Below are positions 33,178-41,035 of a stretch of DNA of 46,080 nt, piece by piece (the first letter of the stretch is position 1; each line of letters opens with the position of its first letter). The DNA comes from a virus: IMG/VR virus record IMGVR_UViG_3300006735_000062, positions 1 to 46,080 of that record, one strand, 5' to 3'. The position numbers and the translations under genes are program-made. Below the pieces are notes generated by a model. The model was not told the DNA's origin. It ran no database searches and saw only the letters and a list, made by a program, of their open reading frames with translations.

Positions 33178-33852
33178 TTAAGGTTTAGATATTGGTAGTA
33201 AATCTTCTGCTGTACCAGTAGGAATCGTATGACTATGTTGAGCAACACCAGTTATATTTTGAACTGATACGTCTCTGCAGATATTCGCATAAGGACTCCA
33301 AGATGCGAAGGAGATACCTTTCTTCGCTAACTCACCACATTTGGTTAATCTTGTAAGTTCAAACTCTAATCTACGATTGGCAAGAATCTGACCACGCAAT
33401 TCATTATGATGTTGTGCTGCTTCCTTACAAAGTTCTTGCTGCTTACCATCTAATGGCCATGAGATTGTTGCTGAGAATCCTGCATTCCAGTTGTGGTTAT
33501 CTTTTTGCCCAGTTCGTATGTTCCGATAATAGAGGACTTCTCCTGGCTTGTCAGGAATTCCGTCAGGAATAGGGTTGCCATCGTCATCAAAAGCACCACT
33601 AAGGTCAAGCATATTATATACAGGGTCATCATAATGACTCTCATAGGGATGCTGCCAACTAAAACTTCGTGTAACATATGGCGTAAAATTCATTGTTGGT
33701 CCTTGACAAGCAATACCATCTCCGTATTGATTTGTAATATAAGGACCTTGTAAAACCTGAATAGCTTGATTGGTGACTGAGCCTGAACTATTCGCAACGG
33801 GAGCAGCAGTTGCACTTACTCCCCCTACAGTTTCCGCAACCGCAGGTGTCAC
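33178..33852 (-). CDS. exported protein, last gene of minus-strand operon (start uncertain)
   Basis: The coding part is clear from its composition: TPAVAETVGGVSATAAPVAN, then QGPYITNQYGDGIACQGPTM, a later CKEAAQHHNELR helix, and a C-terminal NICRDVSVQ. The frame upstream of GTG 33852 keeps a signal-peptide-like stretch (KYLYPIVLCLTQLTNVTPAVA, Ala-x-Ala end), but no ATG, GTG or TTG lies there until a TTG near 34017 and ATG 34050, deep in the previous gene. The coordinates given use GTG 33852, the first ordinary start. The real start may be unusual or reached by frameshift. The function is unknown. Confidence 0.65.
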   Translation of the reverse strand: MTPAVAETVGGVSATAAPVANSSGSVTNQAIQVLQGPYITNQYGDGIACQGPTMNFTPYVTRSFSWQHPYESHYDDPVYNMLDLSGAFDDDGNPIPDGIPDKPGEVLYYRNIRTGQKDNHNWNAGFSATISWPLDGKQQELCKEAAQHHNELRGQILANRRLEFELTRLTKCGELAKKGISFASWSPYANICRDVSVQNITGVAQHSHTIPTGTAEDLLPISKP

Positions 33853-33878
33853 ATTGGTGAGTTGTGTTAGACATAAAA

Positions 33879-34349
33879 CTATTGGGTAAAGATACTTGTG
33901 GTGTCTGTTACGCTTTGAATCGTCGTTGTTCTTTCGATGATTGTATGGTTCGAGAGACCTGGTGCCATGTAAGATTCTACGAAGGAGAACTGACCGCCTG
34001 GAGTTGACTGCTTCCAACTTGGTTTCGTTCCCATATTCATTCCTGTCCATGTCGAAGAAATTCCATTACTATTAGTTGATGATGAAGGTGCTTGTACGTT
34101 GATTGACTCAGTGCCACTAGGGTTTATGTTTCCGCCTGTAGGTTCTACTCCATGCCCACTTACAGAATATGTATATCCTGTGTTGTAGTCCATAGAATTG
34201 ATTACCTCGACCACTTCTGAGGTTGTCTCCGTGTGAGTCGTCATTTGGCCCTGCTGGAAATTTGGGACCACGGGGACCGCCCGTGCAGGAGCAAGTATGA
34301 AACTTGCACCCGCCACAGCAATCACAGATGTAACTATCTGGATTCTCAC
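33879..34349 (-). CDS. exported Ser/Thr/Gly-rich protein
   Basis: A 156-residue protein with a Sec signal peptide (residues 1-24, hydrophobic IVTSVIAVAGASFILA, cleavage near ARA). The mature part is rich in Ser, Thr, Asn and Gly and mostly polar (VEVINSMDYNTGYTYSVSG). It resembles surface or fibre material, but no family is named. It lies 11 bases downstream of the 34361 gene. AAGGAGGA on the minus strand, about eight bases before its ATG, is a very good ribosome site. Confidence 0.78.
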   Translation of the reverse strand: MRIQIVTSVIAVAGASFILAPARAVPVVPNFQQGQMTTHTETTSEVVEVINSMDYNTGYTYSVSGHGVEPTGGNINPSGTESINVQAPSSSTNSNGISSTWTGMNMGTKPSWKQSTPGGQFSFVESYMAPGLSNHTIIERTTTIQSVTDTTSIFTQ

Positions 34350-34360
34350 AAGGATCCTCC

Positions 34361-34846
34361 TTATTTGATGATGAGCTCACTAGAGAACTGTCCGATAGCA
34401 CTTGTTCCAGCGCCACCTGCCGTCAGCGCCATGGTTCCCGCTGAATCTATGGTTCCAGCTAGGTTTCCAGCGGTTCCAGCTGCATTACTTGTCATGTTGC
34501 CGAAGTTCTGAATTTCTCCAGTAGTCGCTGCACTAGTGGGGATGACATCAGCTTGTGTAAAACTGGCACTAAAACTGAATGCTTCTCCTGCAGTTTTTTG
34601 GGTTGCTGCAATAGCACCTGGAGAATATACGCCAGAGGTGACAGCACCTGTGGAGATGGTTCCTGCAGTTGTACCGTCTGTTGTGTTTACATTGTTCCCA
34701 GAAATCGAGTAGGAATTTCCGAGTCTTGTAGCTTGCGTTGCTGCTGAATTCACTTGCAGTTGAACGCTAGACGATAGACGATGGGTGATGTCTGCATATG
34801 CAGGCGATGCCATCAATAACATAACGATAGGTAAGAATCTCTTCAT
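34361..34846 (-). CDS. exported Ala/Thr/Ser/Gly-rich protein, first gene of minus-strand operon
   Basis: A 161-residue protein with a textbook signal peptide: MKRFLPIVMLLMASPAYA followed by DITHR. The mature part is low-complexity Ala/Thr/Gly/Ser (for example AAGTAGNLAGTIDSAGTMAL) with pseudo-repeats, predicted beta-rich. It is the leader gene of a three-gene minus-strand operon, the only minus-strand genes in the window. It is divergent from hsp20; the 158-base gap between them (34847-35004) should hold both promoters. Confidence 0.78.
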   Translation of the reverse strand: MKRFLPIVMLLMASPAYADITHRLSSSVQLQVNSAATQATRLGNSYSISGNNVNTTDGTTAGTISTGAVTSGVYSPGAIAATQKTAGEAFSFSASFTQADVIPTSAATTGEIQNFGNMTSNAAGTAGNLAGTIDSAGTMALTAGGAGTSAIGQFSSELIIK

Positions 34847-34946
34847 TTTTCCATCGATAGGGTGTCCTAATATATGTAGGTGGGGGCAACCTTACAAAAT
34901 AGTTCGGAATGTACCCACGAATATTACAGGATAATACTGTTAAATA

Positions 34947-34969
34947 TATGTGATTGCCTTCGGGGATCA
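34947..34969 (+). promoter_or_regulatory. hairpin in the hsp20 leader
   Basis: TGTGATTGCC and GGGATCACA form a stem around a TTCG tetraloop, with one bulged G. No T-run follows, so it is not a standard terminator. It lies about 30 bases before the AAGGAG ribosome site of hsp20 and just after a GTTAAATA late-like motif. Confidence 0.4.
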
Positions 34970-35004
34970 CACATACAAACTCGCTTATAAAAGGAGCATA
35001 ACAA

Positions 35005-35496
35005 ATGACTGGACTTAGAAAGTTCACCAGTAAAGATCTTGGTGCCATCGTAGATGCTACACAACGCTACAGTGTAGGCATGGACGATTTATTTTACAGA
35101 CTGCATTCCTATGGGACGGGATCAGTTAACGAATCATATCCCCCATATAACATTGTCAAAGAATCAGAAATCAAGTGGAGAATTGAATTAGCACTTGCTG
35201 GTTGGGCAAAAGAAGATATCGAAGTTACCACTGAAAGTAATGTTCTTGTGGTAAAATCTAAGAAAGATAAGAAGGTCGAAGAAGAGTATCTACATAAGGG
35301 TGTGTCATCTCGCACGTTCGCAAGAGGATTCAACTTATCAGATGATGTCGAAATCGGCACAGTCACTTTCGATAATGGATTGCTTGTGATAGAATTGAGA
35401 AGGATTATCCCTGATCACCAGAAGCACAAAGTTTATGAGATCCAAAATTCTGCATTACCTGAAGGTGATGCTGATGCATCCAGTGACGCACTTTAA
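35005..35496 (+). CDS. hsp20: small heat shock protein (HSP20/alpha-crystallin)
   Basis: An ATP-independent chaperone of 163 residues. The alpha-crystallin domain runs from about residue 50 (KWRIELALAGWAKEDIEV) through VEEEYLHKGVSSRTFARGFNLSDDVEIG to FDNGLLVIELRRIIP. An oligomer-type N-terminus and short C-terminal tail flank it. Cyanophages commonly carry hsp20 and it may protect phage or photosystem proteins. AAGGAG lies nine bases before the ATG. Confidence 0.93.
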   Translation: MTGLRKFTSKDLGAIVDATQRYSVGMDDLFYRLHSYGTGSVNESYPPYNIVKESEIKWRIELALAGWAKEDIEVTTESNVLVVKSKKDKKVEEEYLHKGVSSRTFARGFNLSDDVEIGTVTFDNGLLVIELRRIIPDHQKHKVYEIQNSALPEGDADASSDAL

Positions 35497-35650
35497 TATC
35501 CTGTCTGTAGGAATGTTGATCATGATCGGACTGCTGCATAACCATGCTCATTTTCATATGAGTAATGATGCAGATGCTTATGTCAGACAATGGTGTAAGT
35601 CTTCAGATGAAAACATGGCGACGTGTAAAAGTTATGGCGGCGACTGGTGA
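35474..35650 (+). CDS. small His-rich membrane protein
   Basis: A 58-residue protein. ATG 35474 is chosen because AAGG lies eight bases upstream; ATG 35468 or 35435 are alternatives. A hydrophobic segment (FNILSVGMLIMIGLL) is followed by HNHAHFH and a soluble tail with two Cys (QWCKSS..MATCKSY). The His run could bind metal. It overlaps the end of hsp20. Confidence 0.6.
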   Translation: MHPVTHFNILSVGMLIMIGLLHNHAHFHMSNDADAYVRQWCKSSDENMATCKSYGGDW

Positions 35651-35652
35651 TA

Positions 35653-35658
35653 TATAAT
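35653..35658 (+). promoter_or_regulatory. probable -10 box for ferredoxin gene
   Basis: TATAAT lies 26 bases before the ferredoxin ATG. No good -35 hexamer is visible. The gene has no clear ribosome site. Confidence 0.4.
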
Positions 35659-35683
35659 GATGCTTGTGTCACAAAATTAACCT

Positions 35684-35971
35684 ATGAACGTAACTATTAA
35701 GCAACCTGACGGCACCGCCACAACTTTTGAATGTCCAGAAGATGAATATATCTTAGATGCTGCTGAAGAAGCAGGAATTGATATGCCATATTCCTGTCGT
35801 GCTGGTGCATGTTCTACATGTGCTGGTAAAATCGAAAGCGGTACAGTTAACCAGGAAGATCAATCCTTCCTTGATGATGATCAAATTGAAGCAGGATTCG
35901 TTTTGACCTGTGTCGCATACCCAACATCTGATGTTGTAATCTTTAGCGAACAGGAAGAATCACTTTATTGA
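35684..35971 (+). CDS. petF: plant-type [2Fe-2S] ferredoxin
   Basis: An electron carrier of 95 residues. The cluster ligands are CRAGACSTC (C-x4-C-x2-C) and a distant Cys in FVLTCVAYP, 29 residues later. This is the photosynthetic type that takes electrons from photosystem I. Cyanophages often carry petF, and it may feed phage or host reductases such as ribonucleotide or bilin reductases. A terminator follows. Confidence 0.94.
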   Translation: MNVTIKQPDGTATTFECPEDEYILDAAEEAGIDMPYSCRAGACSTCAGKIESGTVNQEDQSFLDDDQIEAGFVLTCVAYPTSDVVIFSEQEESLY

Positions 35972-35991
35972 TTGCTATATAATGTACAACT

Positions 35992-36022
35992 AAAGAGACC
36001 ACCCTGACGGGGGTCTCTTTTT
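35992..36022 (+). terminator. intrinsic terminator after ferredoxin gene
   Basis: GAGACC-A-CCC pairs with GGG-G-GGTCTC around TGAC, with one mismatch, and is flanked by A and T runs. A TATAAT at 35978-35983 lies just before it and probably is incidental. Confidence 0.85.
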
Positions 36023-36035
36023 ATTTGAGGTTAGT

Positions 36036-36266
36036 ATGAACATCTACCTAAACCTAAAACCGAATAATTATGATGGAGAATCGGATCTCCTGACATTAGA
36101 CTTGCCAGCAAGTTACTTAGATGATATAATGCGTTATGTCAGACCTATTGCTGAGCAAAAAGAAGTCGCGGACTACAAAGTCCTGAAAGACATTATTAAA
36201 GAATCAGCACTTGAAATTTCACGGAGGAGCTATGAGCGTAAGGGTCGTAAGAACAAGAAACGGTGA
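36036..36266 (+). CDS. hypothetical protein, 76 residues
   Basis: A soluble protein, helical, with an acidic first half (DGESDLLTLDLPASYLDDIM) and a very basic C-terminus (RRSYERKGRKNKKR). It lies after the terminator and overlaps the next gene by 35 bases. A nucleic-acid-binding tail is possible; no family is recognised. Confidence 0.65.
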   Translation: MNIYLNLKPNNYDGESDLLTLDLPASYLDDIMRYVRPIAEQKEVADYKVLKDIIKESALEISRRSYERKGRKNKKR

Positions 36267-36597
36267 AGATGTCATTTGTGACATCCGAGAAATCTCTGCA
36301 GAAGGAGAGCAAAAAGTTCTTGGTTATCAACTGATTTGTCCTTACACAATTTGGATCTCAGAAGGAATGACCGCTGAAGATGACGATGGTAACATCCACA
36401 AGATCAGTAACCCTGAGATTACTATGGAACCATATGCACCTTTAGCAAAGGAACATAAACTCATCGTTCGATACGATGAGATCATTAGTGCATACGAAAC
36501 ACATGACGATGTACTCAAAAAATATCAAGAACTGGTGGAGGCAACTCATGGAATCGAATCTGAAGATAATCCTGTTGAAGAACGGGAATCTGTCTGA
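36232..36597 (+). CDS. LSm-like small protein (paralogue 3 of 4)
   Basis: A 121-residue protein from ATG 36232, chosen by the GGAGG five bases upstream. VRVVRTRNGEDVICDIREIS, a strand around LICPYTIWIS, the MEPYAPLAKEHKLIV block and DDVLKKYQELV correspond element by element to the 28571 protein. A loop of about ten residues is added. It lies in tandem with paralogue 4, upstream of the DNA polymerase gene. Confidence 0.68.
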   Translation: MSVRVVRTRNGEDVICDIREISAEGEQKVLGYQLICPYTIWISEGMTAEDDDGNIHKISNPEITMEPYAPLAKEHKLIVRYDEIISAYETHDDVLKKYQELVEATHGIESEDNPVEERESV

Positions 36598-36802
36598 TTA
36601 TCTAATTGGCAAAGTAACACAGTTGGATGAGGAACCCGCTGTATTGATTGAAGGATGCTATCGCGTCCTGGAGGGTGGTGCCCTTGAGCAGTACCCATTG
36701 CACTCGTCACAACGTGACTTGTTCTTGACAAGTGAAGCACTTTTCACTATAGTAGATCCGTCAGAACAAATCGCAGACGAGTACAAAAAAATCAATGGGT
36801 AG
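36548..36802 (+). CDS. LSm-like small protein (paralogue 4 of 4)
   Basis: An 84-residue protein from ATG 36548 with GGAGG seven bases upstream. LKNGNLSDYLIGKVTQLDEE, IEGCYRVLEGG, LEQYPLHS, a strand LFTIVDP and EQIADEYKKIN follow the same order as the other paralogues. It overlaps paralogue 3 by 50 bases and gp43 by eight bases, so it is co-translated with the polymerase. Confidence 0.65.
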   Translation: MESNLKIILLKNGNLSDYLIGKVTQLDEEPAVLIEGCYRVLEGGALEQYPLHSSQRDLFLTSEALFTIVDPSEQIADEYKKING

Positions 36803-39293
36803 ATTCTACACGAACGTTCAACTAGCAGGGAATACTATCCTCTATCGTGGGTATGAGAACGGACAACCAGTCCAATCTCGTGCCCATTTTTCACCTACGT
36901 TGTTTGTTCCTTCTAACAAGAAGGAGAAGCATCGCACCTTGAATGGTGAGTATGTGAAACCCATTAAGTTTGATACCGCAAGAGAAGCGAGAGACTTCAT
37001 CCAACAGTATGAAGGCGTTGAGGGATTCAACGTCCATGGATATGAACGCTATGTTTATCAGTTTATCTCTCAGGAGTTTCCTGATGAAGTTAACTATGAC
37101 ATCAGTCAGATGAAGATCTTTGCACTTGATATTGAGGTGCAGTGTGAGAATGGGTTCCCCAACGTAGAAGAAGCAGCAGAAGAAATGCTTTCTATCACCA
37201 TCAAAGATATGGTGACCAAACAGTATTATTGCTGGGCAACTCGTGAGTTTGAAGCACCCAAGGGTGTTGAAACTAATATCTTCTGGACAGAGAATGAAAT
37301 GCTGAACCACTTCATTGGGTGGTGGGCGCAGAATACACCTGATATCCTTACGGGTTGGAACGTGAATCTATATGACGTTCCATACATCGCCCGTAGGGTT
37401 AATCGTGTGCTTGGGGAGAAATGGATGAGAAGTCTGTCTCCCTGGAACCGTGCAAATGAGAGGGAAATCTATGTCCAAGGTCGGAAAAATTATGCTTACG
37501 ATATCTCTGGTGTCAATATTCTTGACTATCTGGATCTATATCGCAAGTTTACATACTCAAATCAAGAATCTTACAGACTGGACCATATCGCTTTCGTCGA
37601 GTTGGGGCAGCGAAAGGTTGATCACTCTGAATACGAAAACTTCAAAGACTTCTATACCTCTGATTGGCAGAAGTTCATGGAGTACAACATCCAAGACGTT
37701 GAACTAATCGACCGATTGGAAGACAAGATGAAGTTGCTTGAACTAGCAATCACCATGGCCTATGATGCTAAGGTGAATTTTGAAGATGTGTATAGTCAGG
37801 TCCGTATGTGGGACACGATGATTTATAACTATCTAAAAGATCGCAACGTTGTCGTTCCTCAGAAGAAACGTGAGAAGAAAGATGAAAAGTACGCGGGGGC
37901 GTATGTTAAAGAACCGAAACCTGGACTCTATAATTGGGTTGTCTCTTTTGACCTCAATAGCCTGTATCCTCATCTTATTATGCAATACAATATCTCCCCA
38001 GAGACCTTACGGGAAACTAGACATCCGTCGGCTACAGTTGATCGAATCCTTGAACAGGAACTAGATATTGATGGGGATTATTGTGTCTGTGCAAACGGAG
38101 CACAATACCGAAAAGATATCCACGGGTTCTTACCCGAAATGATGCAACAAATCTATGATGAACGAACCATCTACAAGAAGAGGATGCTTGCCGCTAAGCA
38201 AAATCTTGAGCATGCCACCACACCTGCAGAGACCGCATCACTACAAAAGGATGTGTCCAAATTCAACAACATCCAAATGGCAAGAAAGATCCAACTCAAC
38301 AGTGCCTATGGTGCCATCGGAAACCAATACTTCCGATATTACAATCTGGCAAATGCTGAGGCGATCACTCTCTCGGGTCAAGTCTCGATTCGTTGGATCG
38401 AAGGCAAAGTAAATAGTTACCTAAACAAACTACTAAACACGGAGGACCATGATTACGTTATTGCCAGTGATACTGATAGCATCTACATCTGTCTTGATTT
38501 ACTTGTCAGTAGTGTATTTCCTTCACCAGATGTTCCTTCGGAGAGGATCGTTAACTTCCTTGACACCGCATGCAAAGAACGCATCGAACCCTTCATCGAC
38601 AAATCTTATCAAGAACTAGCATCATACGTTGGTGCCTATGAGCAGAAGATGTTCATGAAGCGAGAGAACATCGCTGAGAAGGGGATCTGGACTGCAAAGA
38701 AACGATACATCCTCAATGTCTGGGACAGCGAGGGTGTCCGCTATGAGAAACCAAAACTCAAGATGATGGGCATTGAGGCAGTCAAATCCTCTACACCTGC
38801 TGCATGCAGGACATCCATTAAGGATTGTTTGACTGTGATCATGAACCAGGATGAAGAGGCGGCACAGAAGTTTATCTCTGACTTCAGGGAAAGATTTTCA
38901 TCATTGCCGATTGAAGATATCTCTTTCCCTCGTGGATGCAATGGCATAAATAAGTGGTCGAACCCATCGACCATCTATAGCAAGGGCACACCCATTCATG
39001 TCAGAGGAGCACTGCTGTACAACTTCCATAACAAGAAGAACAAACTAACTCATAAGTATCCCTTGATTCAGGACGGAGAGAAAATCAAGTTTGTGTATCT
39101 GAAGACACCTAATAAGATTGGCGAGAATGTGATCAGTTATCTGAACACGTTCCCAAAGGAGTTTGCACTTGACAAACAGGTGGATTATGATCTACAATTC
39201 TCAAAGAGTTTCCTTGATCCCATCAAAGTTATTATGGATACAATCGGTTGGCAACCTGAAAAAGTAGCATCACTGGAGTTTCTATTCGGATGA
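36795..39293 (+). CDS. gp43: DNA polymerase (gp43), family B
   Basis: The replicative polymerase with 3'-5' exonuclease. Exo I is FALDIEVQ, then NVNLYDVPYIARR, with VNILDYLDLYRKFT following. The polymerase motifs are A SFDLNSLYPHLIM, B KIQLNSAYGAIGNQYFRYY and C ASDTDSIYI. The C-terminal [10 protein letters not shown] is the clamp-binding tail. It has 832 residues (T4: 898), and no intron or split is visible. It overlaps LSm-like paralogue 4. Confidence 0.97.
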   Translation: MGRFYTNVQLAGNTILYRGYENGQPVQSRAHFSPTLFVPSNKKEKHRTLNGEYVKPIKFDTAREARDFIQQYEGVEGFNVHGYERYVYQFISQEFPDEVNYDISQMKIFALDIEVQCENGFPNVEEAAEEMLSITIKDMVTKQYYCWATREFEAPKGVETNIFWTENEMLNHFIGWWAQNTPDILTGWNVNLYDVPYIARRVNRVLGEKWMRSLSPWNRANEREIYVQGRKNYAYDISGVNILDYLDLYRKFTYSNQESYRLDHIAFVELGQRKVDHSEYENFKDFYTSDWQKFMEYNIQDVELIDRLEDKMKLLELAITMAYDAKVNFEDVYSQVRMWDTMIYNYLKDRNVVVPQKKREKKDEKYAGAYVKEPKPGLYNWVVSFDLNSLYPHLIMQYNISPETLRETRHPSATVDRILEQELDIDGDYCVCANGAQYRKDIHGFLPEMMQQIYDERTIYKKRMLAAKQNLEHATTPAETASLQKDVSKFNNIQMARKIQLNSAYGAIGNQYFRYYNLANAEAITLSGQVSIRWIEGKVNSYLNKLLNTEDHDYVIASDTDSIYICLDLLVSSVFPSPDVPSERIVNFLDTACKERIEPFIDKSYQELASYVGAYEQKMFMKRENIAEKGIWTAKKRYILNVWDSEGVRYEKPKLKMMGIEAVKSSTPAACRTSIKDCLTVIMNQDEEAAQKFISDFRERFSSLPIEDISFPRGCNGINKWSNPSTIYSKGTPIHVRGALLYNFHNKKNKLTHKYPLIQDGEKIKFVYLKTPNKIGENVISYLNTFPKEFALDKQVDYDLQFSKSFLDPIKVIMDTIGWQPEKVASLEFLFG

Positions 39294-39445
39294 AGAAGAC
39301 AAGATTTATTGTGACTTACCAAAGTGCTTTTGGTTTCTCACCTAGAGAAGAAAAAGTATTTGAAGATCACAAAGAAGCAGAATGGTTTGAACGTGCCATG
39401 AAACGTTCTAATTACATCACAACATTATTGGAGGTCAACGAGTGA
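39290..39445 (+). CDS. small hypothetical protein between gp43 and uvsX
   Basis: A 51-residue basic alpha/beta protein ([20 protein letters not shown], then [20 protein letters not shown]). It starts by ATGA overlap with gp43 and its stop overlaps the GTG of uvsX. It is not recognised; the layout resembles the small protein at 24901. Confidence 0.62.
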   Translation: MKKTRFIVTYQSAFGFSPREEKVFEDHKEAEWFERAMKRSNYITTLLEVNE

Positions 39446-40452
39446 ATTTTTTGCAAGATGTAGTCAAGGAGATTGGCAATGAATATGCAGGACTTGTTAG
39501 CGATGGTGTCGCAGCAGGAGACACTTCTGGTTACATTGATACTGGTAGTTACATTTTCAATGCTCTGGTTAGTGGTTCAATCTATGGTGGAGTCCCCTCA
39601 AACAAGATCACTGCTATCGCAGGCGAGTCTTCTACTGGCAAGACTTTCTTTTGCCTTGGGATTGTACAGCATTTTCTTGAATCAAATCCCGATGCTGGAG
39701 TAATCTATTTTGAATCTGAGTCTGCTATCTCTAAGCAGATGATTGAAGATCGTGGTATTCCATCTGATCGTATGATGATTGTACCTGTATCTACTATCGA
39801 AGAATTTCGTACTCAGTCGTGCCGTATCCTTGACAAGTATATGGAACAAGACAAAGAAGATCGGCAACCCATGATGTTTGTTCTTGATTCTTTGGGTATG
39901 CTTGCGAGCAACAAAGAGGTTGAGGATGTTGCGAACGATAAGCAGGTTCGTGATATGACAAAATCTCAGTTGATTAAGGGTGCGTTCCGTGTGTTAACGT
40001 TAAAACTTGGTAAAGCAAATGTCCCAATGCTGGTTACCAATCATACATATGATGTAATCGGTTCGTATATTCCTACCAAGGAAATGGGAGGTGGCAGTGG
40101 ACTCAAGTACGCTTCATCAACAATTATATATCTATCAAAGAAGAAGGAAAAGGATGGTACAGAGGTTGTTGGTAATATTATCAAATGCAAAGCACACAAA
40201 TCAAGACTGACAAAGGAGAACTCACAGGTTGAAACACGTCTTTATTACGACCGTGGATTGGACAGGTATTACGGACTACTGGAACTGGGTGAGAAATACG
40301 GAGTATTCGAGAAGCGGGGGAATAGGATCGTTGTTGGTGAATCTACTGTTTATCCTAAGTCTATACTCTCTAATCCCGAAAAATACTTCACGCCAGAAGT
40401 AATGCAAGCACTCGATGAAGCGGCATCTAAGGAGTTCCGCTATGGAAACTAG
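39442..40452 (+). CDS. uvsX: UvsX recombinase (RecA-like)
   Basis: A strand-exchange ATPase central to T4 recombination-dependent replication. Walker A is GESSTGKT (61-68) and Walker B is [11 protein letters not shown]. The DNA loop region [15 protein letters not shown] and [21 protein letters not shown] are also typical. It has 336 residues (T4: 391). GTG 39442 is the start, with TTGGAGG about ten bases upstream, and it overlaps the previous stop. Confidence 0.94.
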   Translation: MNFLQDVVKEIGNEYAGLVSDGVAAGDTSGYIDTGSYIFNALVSGSIYGGVPSNKITAIAGESSTGKTFFCLGIVQHFLESNPDAGVIYFESESAISKQMIEDRGIPSDRMMIVPVSTIEEFRTQSCRILDKYMEQDKEDRQPMMFVLDSLGMLASNKEVEDVANDKQVRDMTKSQLIKGAFRVLTLKLGKANVPMLVTNHTYDVIGSYIPTKEMGGGSGLKYASSTIIYLSKKKEKDGTEVVGNIIKCKAHKSRLTKENSQVETRLYYDRGLDRYYGLLELGEKYGVFEKRGNRIVVGESTVYPKSILSNPEKYFTPEVMQALDEAASKEFRYGN

Positions 40453-41035
40453 TTTCGATAAACTGTCTGACTATATCAAAATCTATGATGTCAATCAGAA
40501 TGGTGAATCAACAGAATTTTGTCACGACATTATCGCAAACTTTGAGTATGAAGATCACAACCAATCACCTGTAGATAGGGACAAGCGTCCCACGTTTACA
40601 GAGATGAATATATCTCAGCAATATAATGAGAGGAATAGCCGTTGGATGGATATTCAGAAACAAACTCAGGATGTATTCGTCAAAGTCATCAATCAGTATA
40701 TGGATGAATTGGATCTCCGTACAATGGATTTCCCTGCCAAGTATTGTTTTGAGGAATTTAGAGTCAAACGTTACCTAGACAATGGTAAAGATGAGTTTGC
40801 TGATCATGTTGATGTGGGTGACCACTCTTCTGCCAGGAGATTCTTGGTTGTCATGATGTATCTCAACGATGTCGAAGAAGGTGGTACTACAGATTTTCCA
40901 AAATTGGATATTGTGATTCCTCCCAAGTGTGGTAGAATAGTTGTGTTCCCTCCAACTTGGATGTATCGTCACGCAGGTCGCCCAGTAATCAAAGGAGCAA
41001 AATACATTCTTGGAACTTATTTGCACTACCTATGA
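40442..41035 (+). CDS. 2OG-Fe(II) oxygenase, prolyl-4-hydroxylase type
   Basis: A 197-residue protein from ATG 40442, with AAGGAG seven bases upstream. The core has [10 protein letters not shown] (His-x-Asp), [17 protein letters not shown], the distal His in MYRHAGRP and Lys in [13 protein letters not shown]. It is a paralogue of the 14157 protein (shared [11 protein letters not shown]) but keeps the normal HxD. It lies between uvsX and gp41 and overlaps both. The substrate is unknown. Confidence 0.82.
   Translation: METSFDKLSDYIKIYDVNQNGESTEFCHDIIANFEYEDHNQSPVDRDKRPTFTEMNISQQYNERNSRWMDIQKQTQDVFVKVINQYMDELDLRTMDFPAKYCFEEFRVKRYLDNGKDEFADHVDVGDHSSARRFLVVMMYLNDVEEGGTTDFPKLDIVIPPKCGRIVVFPPTWMYRHAGRPVIKGAKYILGTYLHYL

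Noticed and set aside
33879-34050. Start of the third minus-strand gene at ATG 34050
   Set aside because: It would overlap the previous gene by 172 bases, and the extra residues are basic and disordered with the signal-like segment left internal. No ribosome site is near.
35978-35983. TATAAT just before the terminator after the ferredoxin gene
   Set aside because: Transcription from it would start at the terminator stem itself; there is no -35 and no gene for it.
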